DNA from: JBIOHP01 sp044449065
GTDB lineage: Bacteria; Bacteroidota; Ignavibacteria; UBA10030; SZUA-254
Direction: 5' to 3'
DNA: 64,000 nucleotides
Assembly: GCA_044449065.1 (NCBI GenBank)
Contig: JBIOHP010000003.1
Location: forward strand, 124,001 to 188,000
In this document: positions 1 to 7,859 of the stretch, in pieces
Layout of the letters: each line of letters begins with the position of its first letter
Position numbering within the stretch: the stretch's first letter is position 1
Position numbers and translations under genes: made by a program
Notes under the pieces: model-generated
What the model was told of the DNA's origin: nothing
What the model saw: only the letters and a program-made list of their open reading frames with translations
Databases searched by the model: none

Positions 1-2
1 AT

Positions 3-776
3 CCGAAGCTCTGTCCGTTAAAAGATAAAACCGTTGAGGATATCAACTTTGTGGTGTTCCGTGAAAACACGGAGGGAATGTATGTCGGTGCCGGAGGATT
101 TTTTAAGAAAGGAACGAAAGACGAGGTTGCCGTTCAGGAGAGCATTAATACGTACAAAGGAGTTGAGCGGATTATACGACACGCTTTTGAATATGCCCGG
201 TCCCATGGCAATACCAAGGTGACCATGAGCGATAAAAACAATGCGCTCCGGTACGAGGGCGATCTCTGGCAGCGGGTGTTTGAAGAGGTCTCGATCGATT
301 TTCCCGAAATCCAAAAAGAACATTTCTTTGTCGATGCGCTTACGATGCAGATGATCAAACGACCCGAACAATTTCAAGTAATTGTTACAAACAATCTGTT
401 CGGCGATATCATCACCGACCTCGGCGCTCAATTGCAGGGTGGTTTGGGTATGGCAGCTTCGGGAAATATCAATCCATACGGTGTCAGTATGTTTGAACCG
501 GTTCATGGCTCTGCGCCGAAATATGCCGGCAAAAATATCGCAAATCCGTTCGGCGCGATTCTCACCGTCGGGCTTATGCTCCAGCATCTTGGATACGAAA
601 AAGCAGGCAACCTGGTCGAACGGGCAGTTCGATTGGCAGTCGCGGAAAACCAAACGCCTCAGGACCTCGGAGGAACGCTCGGAACCCGCGAAGCAGGCAA
701 GGCAATCTGCGACTTCTTGCAAAACGGAAAAGCCGAACACGAATCTCATTTGAAAGATAACCACGTATGGGCATGA
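3..776 (+). CDS. Isocitrate/isopropylmalate dehydrogenase family protein (5' end missing)
   Basis: NAD(P)-dependent beta-decarboxylating dehydrogenase. The reading frame is open from base 3, so the N-terminus lies outside the window; about 257 C-terminal residues are present. Visible family motifs are RENTEGMY (substrate-binding Arg), the Tyr/Lys region, VTNNLFGDIITD (metal-binding Asp) and EPVHGSAPKYAGKNIANP (adenine-binding loop). The family decarboxylates isocitrate, isopropylmalate, homoisocitrate or tartrate. RENTEG fits isocitrate or homoisocitrate better than the RELTGG of classical LeuB. It overlaps the next gene (LeuC-type hydrolyase) by 4 to 10 bp, so the two are translationally coupled and probably act in sequence. 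With LeuD and the synthase at 6612 it forms a citrate- or homocitrate-like module inside a benzoyl-CoA locus. The exact substrate is not decided by sequence alone. Confidence 0.85.
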   Translation, partial: PKLCPLKDKTVEDINFVVFRENTEGMYVGAGGFFKKGTKDEVAVQESINTYKGVERIIRHAFEYARSHGNTKVTMSDKNNALRYEGDLWQRVFEEVSIDFPEIQKEHFFVDALTMQMIKRPEQFQVIVTNNLFGDIITDLGAQLQGGLGMAASGNINPYGVSMFEPVHGSAPKYAGKNIANPFGAILTVGLMLQHLGYEKAGNLVERAVRLAVAENQTPQDLGGTLGTREAGKAICDFLQNGKAEHESHLKDNHVWA

Positions 777-2026
777 CAATATCCGAAAAAATTTTTGCAG
801 CGCACAGCGGACGAAAATCTGTTAGCGCGGGCGAGCTGGTGTACGCCAAACTCGATCTCGTTATGGGGACGGATGTTACTGTTCCCCTCGCCGTGGAAGT
901 TTTTAATCAAATAGGGGCAACGAAGGTTTTTGATAACGAAAAAATCGCGCTGGTCAACGATCATTTTGTGCCCGCAAAAGATATCCAGGCGGCGGGTTTA
1001 TCCAAGACTATGCGGGAGTTTGCGCAAAAATACAACATAAAGAATTATTTCGAGGTTGGGCGTTCCGGTATTTGTCATTGCATCGTTCCCGATAAGGGGC
1101 TCATCGTTCCCGGCGATCTTATCGTCGGAGCGGATTCGCATACCTGCACCTACGGCGCTCTTGGCGCATTTGCAACGGGAGTAGGAAGCACCGATATGGC
1201 AACCTCCTGGGCGCTCGGTGAAAATTGGTTTAAAGTTCCTCCCACCATAAAAATTATCTACACCGGCAAACTTCCCCCGTTCGTCGGCGGCAAGGATATT
1301 ATTCTCCATACGATAGGAATGCTGGGCGTGGAAGGCGCGTTATATTGCGCCCTCGAATTCAGCGGTCCGGTGATCGATAACCTTCCGCTTGCAGATCGTC
1401 TGACAATATGTAACATGGCAATTGAGGCAGGCGCTAAAGCCGGCTTAATCGCCGCGGATGAAAAAGTGTTTTCGCACCTTCGGGGAAAAACGAAAAGAAT
1501 TCCGATCGTCCATAAACCCGATCCCGACGCCCGTTACGAAAAAATTATTGAGATCGACGTTTCAAATCTCGAACCGCAAATTGCATTCCCATACCTCCCG
1601 AGCAACGTAAAGCCAATTTCTAAAATCGATTCGATTAAGATCGATCAAGTGGTTATCGGTTCGTGCACCAACGGGAGAATTGAAGATTTCCGCGCAGCCG
1701 AAGCCGTTCTTCGGGGTAAAAATATTGCTCCCTACGTCCGCCTTCTCGCCATTCCTGCAACACAGGAAATTTATCTGCAAATGATCGATGAAGGACTTAT
1801 TACATCATTCATAAACTCCGGCGCAGTCATCAGTCCGCCTACCTGCGGACCCTGTATTGGAGGGCATATGGGAATTCTTGCAGAGAACGAAGTCGGTTTA
1901 TACACCACCAACCGGAACTTCAAAGGTAGAAACGGACACACCTCCAGTAAAGTCTATCTTTGCAGTCCTGTAGTGGCGGCAGCTTCTGCTATCGCGGGAG
2001 TAATCGCAGATCCGAGGAGTGTGTAA
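767..2026 (+). CDS. leuC: Aconitase/3-isopropylmalate dehydratase family large subunit (LeuC/HacA type)
   Basis: Large subunit of a two-protein [4Fe-4S] hydrolyase that isomerises citrate-like acids by dehydration and rehydration. About 419 residues is the usual length of the short LeuC/HacA subfamily. Cluster ligands are Cys300 (GSCTNGR) and Cys360 and Cys363 (PPTCGPCIGG). The active-site GADSHTCTYG motif is at residues 121-130. ATG 767 and ATG 773 are both possible; ATG 773 would give the common ATGA overlap with the upstream stop. The partner small subunit is not adjacent but lies at 6067, split off by a regulator and beta-oxidation genes. Pathway assignment (aconitase, homoaconitase or isopropylmalate isomerase) is open; the context argues against plain leucine synthesis. 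Confidence 0.88.
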   Translation: MGMTISEKIFAAHSGRKSVSAGELVYAKLDLVMGTDVTVPLAVEVFNQIGATKVFDNEKIALVNDHFVPAKDIQAAGLSKTMREFAQKYNIKNYFEVGRSGICHCIVPDKGLIVPGDLIVGADSHTCTYGALGAFATGVGSTDMATSWALGENWFKVPPTIKIIYTGKLPPFVGGKDIILHTIGMLGVEGALYCALEFSGPVIDNLPLADRLTICNMAIEAGAKAGLIAADEKVFSHLRGKTKRIPIVHKPDPDARYEKIIEIDVSNLEPQIAFPYLPSNVKPISKIDSIKIDQVVIGSCTNGRIEDFRAAEAVLRGKNIAPYVRLLAIPATQEIYLQMIDEGLITSFINSGAVISPPTCGPCIGGHMGILAENEVGLYTTNRNFKGRNGHTSSKVYLCSPVVAAASAIAGVIADPRSV

Positions 2027-2029
2027 GTT

Positions 2030-2470
2030 ATGATGAAAGATGTTATGTGGACTCTCGACCAAAGTTTGGGATATCTCATGGTTCGCACCGCCCGTGGAAT
2101 GAAACGTGCGCTCGAATCAAAACTCGAAGAACACAACCTCACCGCTACTCAATATATACTCCTTGCGCGGTTATGGGAACAGGACGGTATCTCGCTCTCC
2201 GAGTTAGGGGAACGCCTTTTCCTCGATAATCCGACGCTCACCGGAATCGTCGATAGGATGGAGCGCGACGGCCTGGTTGAACGAAAAAGAAATGACGGCG
2301 ACCGGAGAGTTGTGAGGGTTTACCTTACTCCCAAGGGAGAATCGCTCAAAGAAACCATCGGAACACTGGCGGCTGAAGTTGATGATGAAGCGAACGATCA
2401 TTTTACCGAAACTCAGCGTCAGGATTTGTTGAACAGCTTGAATATCATCTGGAATAAATTCAATGACTGA
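2030..2470 (+). CDS. MarR-family transcriptional regulator
   Basis: A 146-residue winged-helix DNA-binding protein of MarR length. The helix-turn-helix and wing are seen at about residues 35-105 (LTATQYILLARLWEQ, LSELGERLFLDNPTLTGIVD, then the wing with RKRNDGDRRVVRVYLT). It sits 3 bp after the leuC-like gene and its 3' end overlaps the thiolase by 8 bp, so it is inside the operon it may control. Known parallel: BadR of Rhodopseudomonas palustris is a MarR protein controlling anaerobic benzoate genes. By analogy I infer an aromatic acyl-CoA-responsive regulator of this locus; the ligand is unknown. Confidence 0.88.
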   Translation: MMKDVMWTLDQSLGYLMVRTARGMKRALESKLEEHNLTATQYILLARLWEQDGISLSELGERLFLDNPTLTGIVDRMERDGLVERKRNDGDRRVVRVYLTPKGESLKETIGTLAAEVDDEANDHFTETQRQDLLNSLNIIWNKFND

Positions 2471-3719
2471 AAAAGATAAAAAAGAAATCTACCGTACCCA
2501 CGAAAAATGCGATTTTGCTTTCTCGGGAATTCTTAAAGACAAAAATAAAAAAATTGTTTTCCTCTCCGGAACCCGGACGCCTTTTGGAAAAGTCGGCGGG
2601 TCGTTGAAAGATTTTTCACCGATCGATCTCGGCGCTCTCGCCGCGCGGGCGGCAATCGAGCAGGCAGGGTTGGCGGGAAGAGAAGATGTGATCGACGCGG
2701 CGATCTTTGGCAACGGGATGCACGCCAGCATCGATTCGCATTACGGCGCCAGGCACGTCGGATTAAAAGCGGGTCTTTCAAATTTTTCCACCGCGCTTAC
2801 GGTTAACAGGATATGCTGGTCCGGCGGCGAGGCAATTGTGCAGGGCGCAAAAGAAATCATCAGCGGTGAAGCCGGCGTTGTTCTCGTCGGCGGGTATGAA
2901 AGCACATCGCAATCTCCCCTTCTATTATATGGCGCGTCTTTCGGTTTTACCTACATGTTGGGACCGAAGGCATTGTTCCTTTTTAAGGACGGTTTGAACG
3001 ACACCTTCATCAATAACGATATGATGGGTACTGCCGAAAACCTTGTCCGGTACTATAATATTACACGTGAAGAGATTGATGAATTCGCGTTATCCTCCCA
3101 GATAAAAGCGAAAGCAGCCCAGGAGAAATGCATGCTTTCGAAAGAGATCACCCCGGTGAAGGTAATGGAGGGCCGCAAGGAAAAAATTCTATCATCCGAT
3201 GAAAATCCCCGCCATGATACCACCTTAACAGGATTATCACGTCTCCCTGCGGTGAAACCCGGAGGCGTTCACACGGGCGGTAATTCTTCCGGAATCGTGG
3301 ATGGAGCGGCAGCGCTTGTGATGACCACGTTTGGAAAAGCAAAAGAGCTTGGTCTCGAACCGATTGGCGAGTTGCTTTCATGGGGAGTTGCCGGAGTCGA
3401 TCCGCATTACATGGGTATCGGACCGGTTCCTGCTTCGGAAATTGCATTGAAGCGCGCAGGATTATCGTTAAAGCAGCTCAACCACATCGAAATTAATGAA
3501 GCGTTCGGCGGTCAGTATCTTGCGGTTGAGCGGAAGCTCAATCTCAATCGAGCAAAAGTGAACGTGAACGGCGGTGCGATTGCTCTCGGACATCCGCTTG
3601 GCGCAACCGGCTCGCGCATGACGATCTCTCTATTAAAACTCGGGGGACTCGGTCTTGCCTCCGCGTGTATCGGTGGTGGACAGGGCGGCGCGTTAATTGT
3701 TGAAGGGTACAACGAATAG
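2463..3719 (+). CDS. Acetyl-CoA acyltransferase (thiolase)
   Basis: Thiolase that cleaves a 3-oxoacyl-CoA with CoA. Cys118 in NRICWSGG is the acylated nucleophile. The His of NEAFGGQ, the GHPLGATG motif and the C-terminal base Cys in ACIGGGQGG are all present. The protein has about 30 residues before the usual thiolase start (IVFLSGTRTPFGK), which may be a real extension or indicate an internal start. It overlaps the MarR gene by 8 bp and is followed 12 bp later by the dehydrogenase/hydratase fusion. In this locus it would cleave 3-oxopimeloyl-CoA to glutaryl-CoA and acetyl-CoA and/or acetoacetyl-CoA to acetyl-CoA. Confidence 0.9.
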   Translation: MTEKDKKEIYRTHEKCDFAFSGILKDKNKKIVFLSGTRTPFGKVGGSLKDFSPIDLGALAARAAIEQAGLAGREDVIDAAIFGNGMHASIDSHYGARHVGLKAGLSNFSTALTVNRICWSGGEAIVQGAKEIISGEAGVVLVGGYESTSQSPLLLYGASFGFTYMLGPKALFLFKDGLNDTFINNDMMGTAENLVRYYNITREEIDEFALSSQIKAKAAQEKCMLSKEITPVKVMEGRKEKILSSDENPRHDTTLTGLSRLPAVKPGGVHTGGNSSGIVDGAAALVMTTFGKAKELGLEPIGELLSWGVAGVDPHYMGIGPVPASEIALKRAGLSLKQLNHIEINEAFGGQYLAVERKLNLNRAKVNVNGGAIALGHPLGATGSRMTISLLKLGGLGLASACIGGGQGGALIVEGYNE

Positions 3720-3731
3720 AGAATATTAAAT

Positions 3732-6041
3732 ATGAAAACTACTTGGAATGATATTGAAGTATTAGTCGTTGGCGCCGGAACTATGGGCGCCAGTTTAGCT
3801 CAGAATTATGCGCAAAACGGTTTTTGTGTCGGTTTGCTCGATGTCTCCGATGAAATACTGAACCGGGGCTTCTCTATAATAGAGCAGGAACTCAACGGAG
3901 CGAAAGGCAGAATATTCTCACCTGCGGAAGTCGCCGCTATCCGGGAACGCATCATTGGCACGACCGATTATAACGTAGCGTGCAAGAGTAAATCGCTGAA
4001 TCTCGTCGTTGAAGCGGCGACGGAACGCCTCGATATTAAAAAAGAAATTTTTAAATGCCTCGATTCACTCACAGCTCCTCATGTTGTGCTTGCGACGAAT
4101 TCTTCCTCGCTTGATTCCAATGTCCTCGCCAAAGTTACGAAGCGCCCGGATAAAGTCGTCTGGATGCATTATTTTTATCTCCCGCATAAGAACCGGGCAG
4201 CAGAATATGCCGGAACGGATACTGCCAGCGAACAGAGCAAAAATGTTGCCCGGAAATATTTAAAACTTGGCGGAAAAATCGCCACCCACGTCATGGGTAG
4301 CCGCAAGGGCGGAGTCGCTGATATAATTTTTGTGGCACTTCTCCTTGAAGCGACCCGGATGCTGGAAGAAGGATATGCTATCGCCGACATCGAAGCCGCC
4401 GGAAAAAAAGCGTACAATATCCCGATAGGTTTTCTCGAATTAATGGACGCGACCGGTCTCGCTATCGGTTTGTTCTCCATGTATTCTTTTTCCGATGGCT
4501 CCAATCCCAACGATCCGTTGTTCAAAGTTTACGGCAATTTTTTCAAACCCCGGCAAAACTATATTAATCTTGTCGAGCTCTCTAATAAATCGCAGGATAA
4601 ATCGGCTGTTCGTTGGATACGGGATGGCGCATTGCAATCGCATCAACCCGATGCTAAAGTTGTCAATGCGTTAAGCGACCGGTTCCTTGCAATTGGAATT
4701 CTCTCCTCGACCGAGTGCGTCGACGCCGGTTTAATCACGAAAGAGGATTTAGACCTTCTCACGCAGAATGCTTTCCTCTGGCGTAAAGGACCTTTCCAGA
4801 TTATGTCTGAATTAGGCGGAAAGCGGATCGAAGAGATCATTAACAAACGAACTGGGATCGCCGAGAAGCAGAGACAGGATTTCCCGGTTTCAGCGCTTCT
4901 CAAGAAGATGATGAAGGAAAAGAAATTTCCTGCTCCTGCCATCCGTTCGGTATACACCGAAAGCGAACGCGAGGGTGCCGTCCGACGGATTGTACTTTCC
5001 AATCCCCGCGCGTCAAATGCGATGAATAATGACGTATTCGAAGCGTTAAACCGTCAATTTTCCGAAGCAAATAATGATAAGCGCTGCAAGGTCATCATAT
5101 TCGATACGGCTCCAATTAAATCGTTTATCGCCGGGGCGGATGTGCGATTATTTATTGAACGGGTAAAGGCAAAGAATTTCACCGCTATAAAAGATGATAC
5201 CGCCGAGTGGCAGCGTGTTATTTTTAAAGTTATGACCGGCACAACAAAACCAAAGATTGCCATAGTCGACGGGCAGGCGTTTGGCGGCGGCGTGGAAGTT
5301 GCAACTGCGTTTGCGTTGGATCCTCATTCAATTGTTTTGATAACGAATCGCACATCGTTTGCCTTGCCGGAAACACGGCTTGGCATTTATCCCGGTTTGC
5401 GGGGCACATTAAATCTCGCCCAATTAATCTATAATCACACCCACGATCTGGAAACTGCCGCCGGTCTTGCGCGGTATTTCATTCTTGGCGGAGGTCTTGC
5501 GACGTCCTCGCCGCAGATGATTTACAATCTTGGTTGCGCCGATGCAATTATCCCCCAGCATCGCAGAGATGAAATAGCAGGTCTTATTGCGAAAGCTATA
5601 ATAGACAACAGCGGGAAAATCTTAACAGCAACTCAGTTGAATAACCTTAAATTTGAACGGTTAAATACGGCTCTCTCATTCGTTGAAAAAACCCAGACTC
5701 AAATTGTCCGCGATTTGTTCAATCAATCCGACCTAGTGCCGACGCTATATGCACAGGGACGGAGCCATTTGCCCGTTCAATATACCGGCGAAATGAAAAC
5801 ATTCGCCGATCGGGCAGTCAGGCGTGTTGCTGCCAACTCGCCAAATGCCGTGATGCTCTCAAATTTCCTGATCTCCCGCGGGTTGGAAGGATTCATGAAC
5901 GGAATTGATAACCATACTCTCGCAGAATTTGAGCTTGAACATCATCTCCAGCAGGTCTTTGAACATCCCGATGCGTTGATTGGATTGGAAGCAATGGTAA
6001 ACGGAAAATTCCCGGATTTCAAACGGAAATATCCATTATAA
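3732..6041 (+). CDS. Bifunctional 3-hydroxyacyl-CoA dehydrogenase / enoyl-CoA hydratase
   Basis: A 769-residue fusion. The N-terminal half is an NAD-dependent 3-hydroxyacyl-CoA dehydrogenase: Rossmann motif GAGTMGAS at about 15, catalytic His in WMHYFYLPH and Glu in AAEYAG. The C-terminal part is a crotonase: FIAGADVRLF, oxyanion-hole GQAFGGGVEVA and PETRLGIYPGLRGTL. The order dehydrogenase-hydratase is the reverse of FadB/FadJ and resembles archaeal-type fusions. Likely role: oxidation of 3-hydroxypimeloyl-CoA from ring cleavage and/or hydration and oxidation of crotonyl-CoA after glutaryl-CoA decarboxylation. It is flanked by thiolase and LeuD in the same operon. The substrate range is inferred from context. 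Confidence 0.9.
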   Translation: MKTTWNDIEVLVVGAGTMGASLAQNYAQNGFCVGLLDVSDEILNRGFSIIEQELNGAKGRIFSPAEVAAIRERIIGTTDYNVACKSKSLNLVVEAATERLDIKKEIFKCLDSLTAPHVVLATNSSSLDSNVLAKVTKRPDKVVWMHYFYLPHKNRAAEYAGTDTASEQSKNVARKYLKLGGKIATHVMGSRKGGVADIIFVALLLEATRMLEEGYAIADIEAAGKKAYNIPIGFLELMDATGLAIGLFSMYSFSDGSNPNDPLFKVYGNFFKPRQNYINLVELSNKSQDKSAVRWIRDGALQSHQPDAKVVNALSDRFLAIGILSSTECVDAGLITKEDLDLLTQNAFLWRKGPFQIMSELGGKRIEEIINKRTGIAEKQRQDFPVSALLKKMMKEKKFPAPAIRSVYTESEREGAVRRIVLSNPRASNAMNNDVFEALNRQFSEANNDKRCKVIIFDTAPIKSFIAGADVRLFIERVKAKNFTAIKDDTAEWQRVIFKVMTGTTKPKIAIVDGQAFGGGVEVATAFALDPHSIVLITNRTSFALPETRLGIYPGLRGTLNLAQLIYNHTHDLETAAGLARYFILGGGLATSSPQMIYNLGCADAIIPQHRRDEIAGLIAKAIIDNSGKILTATQLNNLKFERLNTALSFVEKTQTQIVRDLFNQSDLVPTLYAQGRSHLPVQYTGEMKTFADRAVRRVAANSPNAVMLSNFLISRGLEGFMNGIDNHTLAEFELEHHLQQVFEHPDALIGLEAMVNGKFPDFKRKYPL

Positions 6042-6066
6042 GCATAACAGGTACGAAAGAATTTCG

Positions 6067-6564
6067 ATGATAAAAGGAACCACACACAAGTACGGCGATA
6101 ACGTTGATACCGACGTTATTATCCCGGCGCGGTATTGCACCGCTTTCACAGAAAAAGAACTGGCGCCTCATTGCCTTGAAGACCTCGATGTGAATTTTGT
6201 AAAGAAGGTACAGAGGGGCGATCTCATCGTAGCCGGAAGGAATTTCGGCTGTGGCAGCTCCCGCGAGAATGCCCCCATCGCCATAAAAGGCGCTGGCGTA
6301 TCGTGCGTTATCGCGAAATCATTCGCCAGGATATTTTACCGGAACTCGATCAATATCGGTCTGCCGATTCTTGAATCCGATGCCGCTGTTGATGATTCTC
6401 AGAACGGCGATGTGATCGAAGTGGATTTATCAACCGGGACGATTAAAAATCTTACGAAGAAAAAAGAATACCGCACCACGCCCTTTCCGGAAATTATCCA
6501 GAATATTATCGGAGCGGGCGGGATGGTCAACTTTGCAAAACAACGGCTCGCGGCAGCGAAATGA
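6067..6564 (+). CDS. leuD: Aconitase/3-isopropylmalate dehydratase family small subunit (LeuD type)
   Basis: A 165-residue swivel-domain subunit, typical length for the short LeuD/HacB class. It shows GDNVDTDVIIPARY at the N-terminus and the signature NFGCGSSREN at residues 60-69, which binds the substrate carboxylate. The loop after PARY (CTAFTEKELAPH) is the region that sets substrate specificity between isopropylmalate and homoaconitate isomerases; it is not an obvious match to either from memory. It should pair with the large subunit at 767, from which it is separated by three genes. The next gene, a citrate/homocitrate-synthase-like enzyme, starts 47 bp downstream. Confidence 0.88.
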   Translation: MIKGTTHKYGDNVDTDVIIPARYCTAFTEKELAPHCLEDLDVNFVKKVQRGDLIVAGRNFGCGSSRENAPIAIKGAGVSCVIAKSFARIFYRNSINIGLPILESDAAVDDSQNGDVIEVDLSTGTIKNLTKKKEYRTTPFPEIIQNIIGAGGMVNFAKQRLAAAK

Positions 6565-6611
6565 CTCTAATTCTCTTTAAATTTTTTAAAAGATAAACTC
6601 AGGAGTTCGTT

Positions 6612-7859
6612 ATGATTCCTAAACAAAAAGATTTAATCTACGACTGGAACAAGGGCGGTATCGTCGATCTCAAAGGAGTTGTTCACGTTGAATTCGACGA
6701 TGAAACGCTTCGCGACGGCTTGCAATCGCCTTCAATTACCGATCCCACCATCGAGCAAAAGATAAAAATTTTACATCTCATGGAGGAGATCGGCATTCAT
6801 TCGGCGAATATCGGATTACCAGGCGCCGGTCCGCGCGCCTATAACGATACGCTGGAGCTTGCAAGGGAAATCGCCCGCTGCAAAATGAAGATTTTTCCAA
6901 ATTGCGCCGCCCGTACGGTAATCGCCGATATCGATCCCGTGATTGATATCTCGCAGAAGACGGGCATTCCCATCGAGGTTGCGACCTTTATCGGTTCAAG
7001 CCCCATCCGGCAATACGTCGAAGGATGGACAATTGATAATGTTTTAACGCTCACCGAAAAAGCCGTGAGCTATGTTGTAGAACATAACCTGCCGAGTATG
7101 TACGTCACCGAAGATACAACGCGTTCCCACCCGGAAGATATAGAACGGCTATACACGTTAGCGATCGATTGCGGCGCCCGACGTGTTGTGGTCGCAGATA
7201 CCGTTGGTCATACTACACGAACCGGCGCTACCAACATCGTGCGGTTTGTGAAAGATATTATAGAAAATACGGGTCAGGATGTAAAAATAGACTGGCATGG
7301 CCATAACGATCGCGGGTTTGCCCTTGCATCCACCATTGCCGCTATCCGCGCGGGAGCAGACCGGGTTCATGGTACCGCGTTAGGTATCGGTGAACGTTGT
7401 GGAAACGCACCGATGGATATTTTACTCGTAAATTTAAAACTGTGGGGTCTTGTCGGCAATGACCTTTGCAAATTGCATGAGTACTGCCAGTTGGTTTCCG
7501 AAGCGACGCACACCCAAATTCCCTTCAACTACCCCATGCTTGGTCCCGATGCATTCCGTACCGCAACAGGAGTGCATGCCGCGGCGGTTATTAAAGCGCT
7601 GAACACCGGCGATGATTGGCTTGCCGATATGGTGTACTCGGCGGTTCCAGCGCATATGGTGGGACGAAAACAGCGTATTGAAATCGGTCCCTTCAGCGGC
7701 GAATCGAATGTCATCTACTGGCTGAAGGATCATGGATACGAAATGCGCGATGGCGTTGTGAAAAAGATTTTCGATTACGCAAAACATTCCAACCGGCTTC
7801 TTACCGATGATGAAATCGAAACATTTATAGAAACAGAATATGCGGAGGGTGACCGATGA
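6612..7859 (+). CDS. DRE-TIM acyltransferase: homocitrate / isopropylmalate / Re-citrate synthase family
   Basis: A 415-residue DRE-TIM metallolyase-fold enzyme that would condense acetyl-CoA with a 2-oxoacid. Visible motifs: DDETLRDGLQSP at residues 29-40 (catalytic Arg34, metal Asp35), HGHNDRG at 229-235 (metal His229 and His231) and GIGERCGNA. It lacks the roughly 130-residue LeuA regulatory domain of feedback-inhibited isopropylmalate synthases. Its C-terminal part (GVHAAAV, GPFSGESNVIYWL) has a communication subdomain only. Re-citrate synthases of anaerobes belong to this family, so citrate, homocitrate and isopropylmalate are all possible products. RBS AGGAG lies 8 bp before the start, and the stop overlaps the oah start by 4 bp, tying it tightly to benzoyl-CoA metabolism. 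Confidence 0.85.
   Translation: MIPKQKDLIYDWNKGGIVDLKGVVHVEFDDETLRDGLQSPSITDPTIEQKIKILHLMEEIGIHSANIGLPGAGPRAYNDTLELAREIARCKMKIFPNCAARTVIADIDPVIDISQKTGIPIEVATFIGSSPIRQYVEGWTIDNVLTLTEKAVSYVVEHNLPSMYVTEDTTRSHPEDIERLYTLAIDCGARRVVVADTVGHTTRTGATNIVRFVKDIIENTGQDVKIDWHGHNDRGFALASTIAAIRAGADRVHGTALGIGERCGNAPMDILLVNLKLWGLVGNDLCKLHEYCQLVSEATHTQIPFNYPMLGPDAFRTATGVHAAAVIKALNTGDDWLADMVYSAVPAHMVGRKQRIEIGPFSGESNVIYWLKDHGYEMRDGVVKKIFDYAKHSNRLLTDDEIETFIETEYAEGDR

Noticed and set aside
767..7859. Plain leucine-biosynthesis operon (leuA, leuC, leuD, leuB)
   Set aside because: The genes are scattered among benzoyl-CoA and beta-oxidation genes with overlaps, the synthase lacks the LeuA regulatory domain, and the dehydrogenase motif is RENTEG. 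Kept as an alternative only.
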